This document shows, piece after piece, positions 5,909 to 13,719 of a stretch of 48,205 bases of DNA; within the stretch, counting starts at the first letter, position 1, and each line of letters begins with the position of its first letter. Location: positions 1 to 48,205 of the forward strand of contig NZ_FUXU01000032.1 in the NCBI RefSeq assembly GCF_900167155.1, in the 5' to 3' direction. Under the pieces are notes generated by a model. The model had not been told where the DNA came from and did no database searches. It saw only the letters and a list, made by a program, of their open reading frames with translations. A program made the position numbers and the translations under genes. Source of the DNA: Enterovibrio nigricans DSM 22720 (GTDB taxonomy: Bacteria > Pseudomonadota > Gammaproteobacteria > Enterobacterales > Vibrionaceae).

Positions 5909-7090
5909 TTATTTAAAGGTTTCATTGACTTGCGACTGTTCATTGCTGATCACAAACGTAAAGTCTTTGATGGTAATAATGGGCCTTTTTGCCTTGCTCA
6001 ATTGCTTGGTGGTAGTGATGAGTTCATCTTCTGAATCACGCATTTCCGTTTCGACGAAATAAACTCCTTCCATACGTTGAGCAAGGCTACTTAATGCCGC
6101 AGGTACAATGTCGCGCCCATGCTGAGTTTTCCAAGCGTTGATGGTCGCTTGAATGCTCGTTTGGGCTGCGGTTTTGATTTGGTCTGCTAATGCGGTGTAG
6201 TCCGCATAGATGTGCAGTTTGTAACTGGCGGTTGCGGTCACATCGATGACATCAATAACGTCAACCAAGTCGCCCATCGGGACGCGCTTCTCGCCAGAGC
6301 ATTGCGCTTTGATTTGATCTTTAATTGCTTTGTTTGGCAGGCTTCCCCCCTCCAAAATCGCGCTGATATTTATGCGGTTAGGCGATGGGTTGGTGACGGA
6401 CACACTTTTAATGGATGAGTTAGCCGAAAGCGCAAAGAACTCATAGGCATCATAAGGGCCGCATGTACTGAACTTAGAGGGTGATAGGTAGATGCGATAA
6501 GCAAACGCCGCATTATCTTCAATCTCTGCGCCACCGTTAGAGGTTTCGATATTCTAGGCACTGGCGACGAACTCAAGCGGTTTGACCATCTGAGCGATTT
6601 GGCCTGGTGCAAAGTTATTCCCCACAACGCCTGGTGTTTGACATTGAAAGCCGATCGCTTTTTCGGTGTCTTCTGGTGCAATCGCCGTATCGACCATTGC
6701 CACAAACACGGTTTGACCATCAATCGCCATCATTTCAAAGCCTTTGTGGATGACAAAGCCCGTGTGAGGTTTCATCACAAACTGAATGGTGGTGAGCGCG
6801 GATGAGGCTGGTAGTCGCTCGGTTTCGGTCAGTAAGCCCAGGTTATCGAGGCGAGCGCCTACGGCAAACGGTAAGAGGTTCTGTTTTCCCTCTTCGTTTA
6901 TCATCTCTTTGAGTTCGCTTTTCTCATAAGCAAGCTGCTCAAGCGTCACGGTTTCAGGATCGCTTATGCCAGGATAGTGACCAGTACGCGCTTGATACGC
7001 TTCTTTCAGGCGTCGCAAATCGGCGTCATAATTGACATCGAGTATGGAAGGCTCTGGAATGTCGGGAAAACGAACGTGTTGTAAACTCAT
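5909..7090 (-). pseudogene. Baseplate J-like protein (gpJ), interrupted by an amber codon
   Basis: Baseplate wedge protein of the P2 gpJ/Mu gp47 family, about 393 codons. The start ATG overlaps the gpD stop. The reading frame is interrupted by a single in-frame TAG at 6556-6554, after EFVASA and before NIETSNGGAEIEDN, inside the family's conserved V-A-S-x-x-N segment. Sequence on both sides is in the same frame and fully conserved in character, ending VNETFK. Without suppression only the first 178 residues are made, which would stop tail assembly. The stop is a substitution, not a frameshift. Confidence 0.85.
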
Positions 7091-8136
7091 GATCCTGCTC
7101 TCTTCATTTGAATATTGGTACTCCAACGGTCGCCAGTGATGGACGTATTCACGGTAGTGGCTTTCCATTGGTTGGCTATCTTTCCGCTGTTTAACAGGCG
7201 GATGGTTTGACCTGCTCGCGCAACGGTATTAATGAGGTTCAAGCGCCCACTGGCGTTTTGCCTGATGCTTTGCTTTTTATCCCCATCTTGCAAGTAGGAC
7301 TCAGCGTATTGTCTTGCTGCATCAATCGAGTTGATGTTGCTGATGTTGTAAAGCTTCTTCACTTTGTCACCGCTTAGGCTGGCATCGCCTGCGCGATAGA
7401 CCACGGTCTCTTGAGAAAGCTGATCGTAATACTCAATCTCTACCGCGCTGAATGTGCCGCGCTTAGACATGGGCAATACGGCGTTAGTGATGACATCTCG
7501 ATTGCGTAAATCAATCTCAAGCACGCTGTCTTCAAACTCACCCACAACCAGCTTGTTGCTTTTAATCGACACGGGGATATTGGTCTCATTCACCAACCTG
7601 TCGATATAGGCTTGTGCGCTCTCGTTTCGTTGCTGTGTGCTTTCAAAGAGGAAGTCATTACTCACGATGCCTTGCACGTAGCCAAGGCCACACTCGCTGG
7701 CGAGTTGTTTCATCAATGCCGTGAAGGTGATGTTCTCAAACTTCTTGCTCTGGACGTTCTCCAGCTTTCCGCGCTCGATGGGTTTTGCGCTGGCCCCAAT
7801 CGTGACTTCATCGGGGGAGAGTTTGAACGTCACTTCATCTATCGTGAATTTGCCAAAGAGCCATTGATATTCATTACCTTGATCATCTTTCCAGCTAATG
7901 CCTGGTTTAAGCTCATCCCCCTCTTGGGGAAACCAATCTTCATTAAAAATGCCGTCCTTGTTGACCAGGGTAAGCGACAACATATCTGTGCCCGTACTGT
8001 CACTTTCGATGATGTCGGTGTAGCTCAATGACTTCACAAAAGGGCTTAACGTTTGGGAAACATCACGCCCTGCCCACGTCAGTTGTGCGCGAGGCTGAAT
8101 AACGCCAAGGGCTTTAGTGGCGATCATCTCTCCCAT
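7087..8136 (-). CDS. Baseplate hub protein, P2 gpD-like
   Basis: A 349-residue hub protein of the P2 gpD/Mu gp44 type, the T4 gp27-like part to which the spike attaches. Visible features are an N-terminal beta domain (WAGRDVSQTLSPFVKSLSYTD), SPDEVTIGASAKP, a conserved FTALMKQLASECGLGY helix and a C-terminal TVARAGQTIRLLNSGK strand region. These are typical of gpD. Start ATG 8136 is favoured by GAGG 7 nt upstream; ATG 8127 is possible. It overlaps gpX upstream and gpJ downstream. Confidence 0.85.
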   Translation of the reverse strand: MGEMIATKALGVIQPRAQLTWAGRDVSQTLSPFVKSLSYTDIIESDSTGTDMLSLTLVNKDGIFNEDWFPQEGDELKPGISWKDDQGNEYQWLFGKFTIDEVTFKLSPDEVTIGASAKPIERGKLENVQSKKFENITFTALMKQLASECGLGYVQGIVSNDFLFESTQQRNESAQAYIDRLVNETNIPVSIKSNKLVVGEFEDSVLEIDLRNRDVITNAVLPMSKRGTFSAVEIEYYDQLSQETVVYRAGDASLSGDKVKKLYNISNINSIDAARQYAESYLQDGDKKQSIRQNASGRLNLINTVARAGQTIRLLNSGKIANQWKATTVNTSITGDRWSTNIQMKRAGS

Positions 8137-8348
8137 GGCGCAACCTCAATGGTGATCTTTTTAGATTGCGTGATGGTTGGGATGACAATGCGCTCGCCCC
8201 CTAAGAAGACGAACCCATTCATTGCCCTTGCGATATCACGATTGGCGTTGCGTAGGCCCATAACAAGCGACTCAGTGCTTTGCTGATAAGCTCGCAAGCC
8301 CAGTTGTTCCCAGGATTCCCCTTGCAATGCAATGAGTACGTTCATCAT
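8124..8348 (-). CDS. Tail protein X-like (P2 gpX, LysM-like)
   Basis: A 74-residue protein with the LysM-like pattern of P2 gpX: an initial strand, GESWEQLGLRAYQQS, a helix with GLRNANRDIA, and a final GGERIVIPTI strand. gpX is a small baseplate-associated protein that is essential in P2. Its ATGATG start overlaps the gpU stop, and its end overlaps gpD. Confidence 0.78.
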   Translation of the reverse strand: MMNVLIALQGESWEQLGLRAYQQSTESLVMGLRNANRDIARAMNGFVFLGGERIVIPTITQSKKITIEVAPWER

Positions 8349-8734
8349 CGAACCTCTACAATATCCACTTTGTATTCAATGCTGGTGATAACGCCGCTAG
8401 GGGTAGTTTGCATCTTGCTTTCACTGATGGACTTGATCCCAAAGTTGCCGTAAATCTTTTGACCAATCACCAACATGCGCGGAATCCCTTTTTCCGCCAT
8501 GCGCTCTAAGGTCTTGGTGGCCTTGGTGATATCAACAAACGCATTGTTTAACTCCATGGTCAACGAGGCAGTTTGTTCTTTCTCACCAAAGAACTGATGC
8601 ATGGGATAGCCATTCACGACATCTTGCGCTTTCAGTGCAAACTGGCGAGTACGATTAACACTGTTTGGGGTGAAGTGTCCTTTAAACGACACATCACCAA
8701 ATGCACCCCATTGGGTGTGGTTGCTATTCTTCAT
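8345..8734 (-). CDS. P2 gpU-like tail protein
   Basis: A 129-residue protein matching the GpU family: WGAFGDVSFKG near the start, YPMHQFFGEKEQTASLTMEL, LERMAEKGIPRMLVIG and YGNFGIKSISES. In P2, gpU is a tail completion/tube-associated protein. The start overlaps the preceding gene by 11 nt. Confidence 0.82.
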   Translation of the reverse strand: MKNSNHTQWGAFGDVSFKGHFTPNSVNRTRQFALKAQDVVNGYPMHQFFGEKEQTASLTMELNNAFVDITKATKTLERMAEKGIPRMLVIGQKIYGNFGIKSISESKMQTTPSGVITSIEYKVDIVEVR

Positions 8735-9344
8735 CGGTTATTACCATCTCTTCGTTATAGGTTTCATTGAGCGCAGTGACTTGCTGCATCGGTGGGTTGT
8801 AGAATCGTCGGTGCAAGGTCAGCATTAACTTGGCGGTGTAATCAATCCGATAGACGAACAATTCATCACGGCTTTCATAGTCATCATCGGATTTAGTCGA
8901 TGAGAACCCTGCATTCATGAACTTGACCTGTGTCAGTTCGCCATCACCAACAATCACCAAGCTGTCATCGATACTGCGCTCACTGACCGCCCTAGGGTTT
9001 TGCAAGGTTTGCCCTATGCCCTCTAACACAATCAGGTCATGCTCTAGGTATTCGGATAACTCAAGGTTGTACGCAAGGGCTTGCGAGCTAATGCTGTGCT
9101 GCGTGTTTCCACCTGAGACGCGAAGCGATATCGTGACATCAACAAGCGCTTCATAAGGCACGAACGTAGCTTGATGAGTGGCATCAAGCCGCGTGAGCTT
9201 TTGCGTTCCAGTTAGCATGACGCGCACTTCTGCGCGAGATACCGCATTGGAGGGTTCAACCACCGCTTCAAGCCCAAGGCGTTTTTCAATGCAGTGCTTT
9301 AATGCGTCAATCGCCTTGATTGGGGCAATCGTCAGCTCGTTCAT
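8724..9344 (-). CDS. Putative tail completion/terminator protein (R-like position)
   Basis: A 206-residue protein starting MNELTIAPIKAIDALKHCIEKRLG, overlapping the S-like stop (ATGA). It is helical at the N-terminus and then beta-rich (RVMLTGTQKL, VDVTISLRVSGGN). Its place between S-like and U-like genes and its fold pattern suit a tail terminator, the protein that caps the tube (P2 gpR/Mu gp37 role). I do not recognise the family by sequence, so the role is inferred from position. Confidence 0.55.
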   Translation of the reverse strand: MNELTIAPIKAIDALKHCIEKRLGLEAVVEPSNAVSRAEVRVMLTGTQKLTRLDATHQATFVPYEALVDVTISLRVSGGNTQHSISSQALAYNLELSEYLEHDLIVLEGIGQTLQNPRAVSERSIDDSLVIVGDGELTQVKFMNAGFSSTKSDDDYESRDELFVYRIDYTAKLMLTLHRRFYNPPMQQVTALNETYNEEMVITDEE

Positions 9345-9979
9345 GTCAATGCTCTCTCTAGTAGCGTTTGCGCCATTTGCGCTTGTTCTTTTTGTTGCGC
9401 TTCACTTAGGTACATGTATTCACGCTTGGGTACTGTTACCTTGGGTGTGCGGATATACAGGACGTAAAACACGCCCGTTTGTTTCTTCTTGCTGTTCTTG
9501 TTGCTCTTGGTTTGAACTTTCTTACCAAAGGCTTTCGCCCCTAATGGAGCGCGACCCATGATCGAGTGAGGCCGATAAAAGATTTTCCAACCTTGGCTTT
9601 CAAGCCAAGCAATGGTCTTTCTCACGCCGTACACCTCGGTACGCTTTTTCACTTGCTTGTTAATTGGGATCGCAAGCTGGCGTGATTTCTTCGCTTTGAT
9701 AACACCACCGTCATTGATTAAGGTGGCATGAGGTCGATTGGTTCCCACTCGGTATCCGTCATCGTCTGCGGTGTACGTGAGTGAGGCATACGTTTCCCCT
9801 GAATCAAATAACGGTTTTGCGCCTGCGTTTTTCGTGTTCTTGGTCAGTGTCGAGTTGGGTTTAAATTTCCCATGCTTCATGTTGTCTCGAACACACTGAA
9901 GCCCAAACGGGGCCAATTGCTCAGGGAGCGAATTCACCGTCCTTTGTGTTTTCTCCAATGCGTCTAAAAATACTTTCAT
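9341..9979 (-). CDS. Phage virion morphogenesis protein (tail completion, gpS/Mu gpG family)
   Basis: A 212-residue protein of the PF05069-type virion morphogenesis family. It shows the usual N-terminal helix, the segment LTKNTKNAGAKPLFDSGE, beta strands with VGTNRPHATLINDGG, and IMGRAPLGAKAFGKK. It is somewhat longer than P2 gpS (about 150). It is the first gene of the leftward baseplate operon. The start ATG 9979 has AAGGGG upstream, which is interleaved with two TTTAAA boxes. Confidence 0.8.
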   Translation of the reverse strand: MKVFLDALEKTQRTVNSLPEQLAPFGLQCVRDNMKHGKFKPNSTLTKNTKNAGAKPLFDSGETYASLTYTADDDGYRVGTNRPHATLINDGGVIKAKKSRQLAIPINKQVKKRTEVYGVRKTIAWLESQGWKIFYRPHSIMGRAPLGAKAFGKKVQTKSNKNSKKKQTGVFYVLYIRTPKVTVPKREYMYLSEAQQKEQAQMAQTLLERALT

Positions 9980-9984
9980 GCGGT

Positions 9985-10001
9985 TTTAAACCCCTTTTAA
10001 A
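9985..10001. repeat. Two TTTAAA boxes at 11-bp spacing in a divergent promoter region
   Basis: TTTAAA at 9985-9990 and 9996-10001, between the divergent S-like (-) and small terminase (+) genes. Same 11-bp period as at 292-319 and 18240-18267. The boxes flank the likely ribosome site of the leftward gene. Confidence 0.5.
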
Positions 10002-10040
10002 ACGAGGTTTACACTGTCTCATTTATTACGTTCTATCCCT

Positions 10041-10078
10041 GCCAATTGGAAATGACTTTATAAGCAACTGGTTACGAT
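10041..10078 (+). promoter_or_regulatory. Candidate late promoter A (GCC-N2-TTGGAA motif with -10)
   Basis: GCCAATTGGAAATG starts at 10041 and TACGAT lies at 10073-10078, offset 32. AACTGG at 10066-10071 makes a loose dyad with CCAATT. The site lies 72 nt before the small terminase ATG. The same motif and spacing occur before the sheath gene and before tail protein I. It is probably bound by a phage late activator over the -35 region; this is inference from three aligned sites. Confidence 0.55.
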
Positions 10079-10112
10079 GAAATCCTAGAAAACCCATGCT
10101 GTTGAGGATTCC

Positions 10113-10655
10113 ATGGCAAATAAATCAAAGATTGAAATGCAGGGCTTGCTTGAGCGAGTGATTGCAATGTATGTCAATGAACACGTCACACTGACCGACA
10201 TCGCTAAGACACTGCAAGATGAGGGCTATGACGTATCGAGAACGGGCGTGTATCGAGTCATTCGCACCAATGAAGAACTCATCAAAGAGCAGCGACTTGT
10301 ACAAGAGCACGCGGACGCCTTTTTAAAAGAGTTTCGTAACAGTCCAAATACGGACGTATCTGAAATCAACTTGCAAATCATGCAGCGCAACGTATTCAAC
10401 GCATTGCGTGATTTAGACTTCAGCGCTTATAAGTTTGAAGACCCAACTAAGCTCGCAAACCTAGTTGCACGTTTGGCGGATTCACAAGTGAACTTGTCAC
10501 GCCTTCGCGTCGAATTTAATAAAGGCGTGGATGCGGCTAAGGATAAGATCGAGAAATCACTTCGAGTGTTGCTCAAAGAAAAAGATCCCGAATTGCTACT
10601 TAAACTCGTCACCATCGTGCAAGAGATGAAAGTCGAGAATTCAAAACGGGGTTAA
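10113..10655 (+). CDS. Small terminase subunit, DUF3486 (Mu gp27-like)
   Basis: A 180-residue protein with an N-terminal helix-turn-helix (TLTDIAKTLQDEGYDVSRTGVYRVI) and long C-terminal helices, typical of DUF3486. It recognises phage DNA and directs the large terminase for headful packaging. The ATG has GAGG 8 nt upstream. Its TAA overlaps the terminase large-subunit start. It is the first gene of the rightward late block, downstream of candidate promoter A. Confidence 0.88.
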   Translation: MANKSKIEMQGLLERVIAMYVNEHVTLTDIAKTLQDEGYDVSRTGVYRVIRTNEELIKEQRLVQEHADAFLKEFRNSPNTDVSEINLQIMQRNVFNALRDLDFSAYKFEDPTKLANLVARLADSQVNLSRLRVEFNKGVDAAKDKIEKSLRVLLKEKDPELLLKLVTIVQEMKVENSKRG

Positions 10656-12379
10656 TGATGAGTGATGAATTCGATCTCTTTGGTGATACGTCAATCGCTG
10701 ACTTAGAAAACATCAAGACAGACACAGAGCTGGCAATCGATGAAAAGAAGCAAGCCATCAAAAGCCAAAGAGCGTCTCAGCAATTAAGCAAAGAAGAAGT
10801 GCGCGAGGAACGCGCACGCCTACGCCGTCGCAAAAAGGCCAAGTCTAACTTTGCGTATTTTTGTAAGACGTACATGTCAGAAGCGTTCTCTCTGGATTTT
10901 TCAGAATATCAATTGGCGTTAACACGCCTAGCTTCCGATCGCATGTTAAGCCCCAAGGATGAATTCACACTCAAAGAGCTAATCGACCCCATCGACCATG
11001 GCTTTATTGTTCAACCTATCTCTGGCAAATATGAGGGTGTGCTTGATATTGAACCGCGTGACCACGGTAAGACCACCCGAAACACTCAGGCGATGCCGTT
11101 GTGGTTAGCCTTGAACTATCCTAAATCCTTTATCGTGATATGTGGCGCAAGCTCGACCAGTGCCGAAGATATGATGGATGCGGTCAAACAAGATTTGGAA
11201 GATAACGATCTTCTTATCAATGATTACGGTATTCAAAAGGTACACGGCAATAAATGGGCGCAACGTAAAATCCTATTGCCTAACGGCTCTGCGATTGCGT
11301 GTGTAGGCCGTGACCAACCGCTTCGTGGTATAAAAAACAAGTACCAGCGTCCAACGCACATTATCTGTGATGACTTGCTGCTCGATACAGAGGTAGATAA
11401 CCCACGCCTTCGTAACAAGGCAGAGAAATGGTTTAACCGTGTGGTGCTTAACTTGGGTAAAGGCGCATTAACCATTGTTGCCAACACAATCTTGCATCCA
11501 GATGATTTACCCTCTCGCTTACTGAAACGTATTGAAGCTGGTGTTCTGCCCAATTGGGTAGGCTTTCGCTTTTCTGCTATCACGCCAAGCGGCCGCCCTT
11601 TGTTTCCGACTCGATGGTCACTGCAAGATCTAGAGCACAAACGAATGACCGTGGGCGCGGCGTGGTGGACAGAATGGATGAACCGCCCAATATCCGACGA
11701 TGAAGCGGACTTTAAGAGCGAGTGGCTGCATCACTACAAGCTGCATGATCTTGATTTGCGTGATTGCGATATCGGCATGGCGGTGGATTCCGCGACAGGT
11801 CTAATGAAAGGCGATTACTCAGCGATTGCCGTTGTAGCGCGAAATCGCATCACCATGGTTGACCATGTGCTCTTTTGTAATGGTTGGAAAGAGTCTGACT
11901 TGCAGTTTGCAAGGCGCATTGTCGATATCTATATGAAATATCACCCGACCTTCATTGAGTTTGAAGATGTGGCATTTCAGAAGATCTACAAAAAAGAGGT
12001 CTTACGCTATGCCAAGTCTCGCAATGTTCGCTTGCCTATTCGTGGCTTTAAAGGTGGCAATAAAGAGATGCGCATTAAATCGCTCTCTTCTGAGGTGGAG
12101 AACGGCGGCATTCAGTTCTTAGAATCTCAAACCTTATTGAAGCAGCAATTACTTGAATTCCCTCGTGGACACGATGACTTACCCGATGCGTTGGAGATGT
12201 GTATCAGTGGCTTTGGTGGTTCATCCTTTATCGGTGGTGCAACGCCAATACGTGAAGTGGTGAGAAGCGCCGCGCAAAAACTTTCTCGTCTAGGTGGTGG
12301 TGCGCGTGGTCGTATTCTTAGACAAGCCATTGCGGACGCGTTATTTCCTAAAAGACCATGGGTATTGGGGGCGGCATGA
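10655..12379 (+). CDS. Large terminase subunit (Mu gp28-like)
   Basis: A 574-residue packaging motor. The ATPase half shows the Walker A-like EPRDHGKTTR (about residues 133-142) and Walker B with HIICDDLLLD. The nuclease half shows acidic motifs AVDSATGLMKGDYSA, FIEFEDVAF and HDDLPDALEM, as in RNase H-type terminase nucleases. It translocates DNA into the prohead and cuts it after a headful. Both ends overlap the neighbours (TAATG and ATGA). It appears intact. Confidence 0.93.
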   Translation: MMSDEFDLFGDTSIADLENIKTDTELAIDEKKQAIKSQRASQQLSKEEVREERARLRRRKKAKSNFAYFCKTYMSEAFSLDFSEYQLALTRLASDRMLSPKDEFTLKELIDPIDHGFIVQPISGKYEGVLDIEPRDHGKTTRNTQAMPLWLALNYPKSFIVICGASSTSAEDMMDAVKQDLEDNDLLINDYGIQKVHGNKWAQRKILLPNGSAIACVGRDQPLRGIKNKYQRPTHIICDDLLLDTEVDNPRLRNKAEKWFNRVVLNLGKGALTIVANTILHPDDLPSRLLKRIEAGVLPNWVGFRFSAITPSGRPLFPTRWSLQDLEHKRMTVGAAWWTEWMNRPISDDEADFKSEWLHHYKLHDLDLRDCDIGMAVDSATGLMKGDYSAIAVVARNRITMVDHVLFCNGWKESDLQFARRIVDIYMKYHPTFIEFEDVAFQKIYKKEVLRYAKSRNVRLPIRGFKGGNKEMRIKSLSSEVENGGIQFLESQTLLKQQLLEFPRGHDDLPDALEMCISGFGGSSFIGGATPIREVVRSAAQKLSRLGGGARGRILRQAIADALFPKRPWVLGAA

Positions 12380-13119
12380 TTGCAAGCATTAAGTCACTGC
12401 AAAAGAAGATGAATGATGTGTTCTCTCGCTTTGAGCGCATCCTTTCTGTTGCCAATGTTGCAGAGGTGGATAGCGAGCTGCACCGCGTCAAGGTGCGCTT
12501 TCCATCAAAAGGCATCCCAAACTCAGACTGGTTGCCCGTTTTGACGGGACGTTCAAAGGGCGTTAAAACCAGTTTTAATTTGCAAGTGGATGAGCAGGTG
12601 CTTTGTCTCTTTCTTCCCTGGGGTAGTTTAAATCAAGGCTTTGTGTTGGGTGCGTTGAACAATATCAAAGATAAGCCTTACACCGATAACCCGAATAAGT
12701 TTGGGGTGCAGTTCATTGATGGCACGTTACTGGAGTATGACCAAGCCACACAAACAGGTGTGTTAAAAATCAAAGGAGGCACACCCTCGATACAGGTTGG
12801 CCCAACAAAAACCATCATCATCTCTGATGTGTTTATAGATGGTGCTGTGTCTATTACCAAGACGCTTGATGTGACCAAAGCGACGAACCTTGCTGATACT
12901 CTGACTATCTTAGGCGCGGTGAATGGTATGCAAACGGCTAACTTTATGGGGACGGTCGGCGCGGCTGGCTACGGTGGCCCTGTAGCCGGCGCATCAGCCA
13001 CGATGCAAAACGGCATGGGCGTACTGGGTAATGCCACGATTAATGGCGTTAAAATCTCAGTTGATACGCACAATCACATGGATGCGGAGAATCGCCCAAC
13101 CTCGGATGTTTTAGGGTGA
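12376..13119 (+). CDS. Baseplate spike protein, P2 gpV/Mu gp45-like
   Basis: A 247-residue spike. The N-terminal OB-fold domain (VANVAEVDSELHRVKVRFPS, SDWLPVLTG) is followed by repetitive beta-helix-forming sequence (SITKTLDVTKATNLADTLTI). Near the C-terminus is THNHMDAENRPTSD, the His-x-His segment that binds iron in P2 gpV tips. The start ATG 12376 overlaps the terminase TGA (ATGA). The spike pierces the outer membrane on tail contraction. Confidence 0.88.
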   Translation: MIASIKSLQKKMNDVFSRFERILSVANVAEVDSELHRVKVRFPSKGIPNSDWLPVLTGRSKGVKTSFNLQVDEQVLCLFLPWGSLNQGFVLGALNNIKDKPYTDNPNKFGVQFIDGTLLEYDQATQTGVLKIKGGTPSIQVGPTKTIIISDVFIDGAVSITKTLDVTKATNLADTLTILGAVNGMQTANFMGTVGAAGYGGPVAGASATMQNGMGVLGNATINGVKISVDTHNHMDAENRPTSDVLG

Positions 13120-13249
13120 TTTTAAATGCACCATTTAAACGCACTGTGCGCACAGCTAAGCGTCTTTGTTTTTATTTGGTGTCATTTATCGACAAAGTTT
13201 ATTTAAAACATTTAGCAGTGGCTTTAAAACGATTTAAAACAGGTGTGAT
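13120..13249. promoter_or_regulatory. Intergenic region with TTTAAA boxes and a 12-bp palindrome
   Basis: TTTAAA occurs at 13121, 13134, 13202, 13223 and 13233. The spacing is not the strict 11 bp seen elsewhere (13, and 10 for the last pair). A perfect palindrome CTGTGCGCACAG lies at 13144-13155. The last TTTAAA pair ends 11 nt before the gpW ATG. Taken together this looks like a regulatory region, but no clear -35/-10 pair is seen. Confidence 0.4.
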
Positions 13250-13591
13250 ATGATTTACTCGACGATACTTTACGGCTCAGGTCGAAACGCCACTTTAAAG
13301 GACGATATCAAGCAATCTTTGTTCTTGATTATTTTCACGGGTAAAGGTGAGCGGATCTATTTGCCCGACTATGGCGCAGATGCATTATCCTACATTGATA
13401 AGCCGCAATGGGAATGGCAACGACTGATTGTGTCGATAGCGGAATCGGTGAAAAAGTACGAGCCTCGCGTTTCGGTGGATTCGCTCGAAGTGGTTTCATC
13501 TTCACTAAAAGACGGTATTATTGCCATCAAAGCGGTCTATGAAATTGTTGATACGGGTGAAGTGATTGTTGAGACATTCGCTAATCAATAA
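13250..13591 (+). CDS. Baseplate wedge protein, gp25/gpW-like
   Basis: A 113-residue member of the GPW/gp25 family, which joins sheath to baseplate. It shows the usual DIKQSLFLIIFTGKGERIY, then LPDYGADALSYID, and a C-terminal beta region (IIAIKAVYEIVDTGEVIVE). The family is sometimes called lysozyme-like but has no catalytic role. gpJ, its usual neighbour, is on the other strand at 7090-5909 here. Confidence 0.82.
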   Translation: MIYSTILYGSGRNATLKDDIKQSLFLIIFTGKGERIYLPDYGADALSYIDKPQWEWQRLIVSIAESVKKYEPRVSVDSLEVVSSSLKDGIIAIKAVYEIVDTGEVIVETFANQ

Positions 13592-13652
13592 TTTGTCCTC
13601 ACACCGTGTTCCTCATCTCTCGCTAAAGCAATATTCCACCACGCACATCTAC

Positions 13653-13690
13653 GCCAGTTGGAAATGCACCTTCCAACTGGCATAGATAAT
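13653..13690 (+). promoter_or_regulatory. Candidate late promoter B with an 11-bp hairpin
   Basis: GCCAGTTGGAA (13653-13663), loop ATGCACC and TTCCAACTGGC (13671-13681) form a perfect inverted repeat. GATAAT lies at 13685-13690, offset 32 from the motif start, as at promoter A. The sheath ATG lies 67 nt from the motif start. It could also act as a terminator stem for gpW, but no T tract follows. Confidence 0.55.
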
Positions 13691-13719
13691 TGTCCCTACT
13701 TTATTAAGGGGGCAATTCA

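Noticed and set aside
6370-6723. Minus-strand open frame overlapping the gpJ stop as a frameshifted gpJ part
   Set aside because: gpJ continues in the same frame after the amber codon, so this other frame is a shadow.
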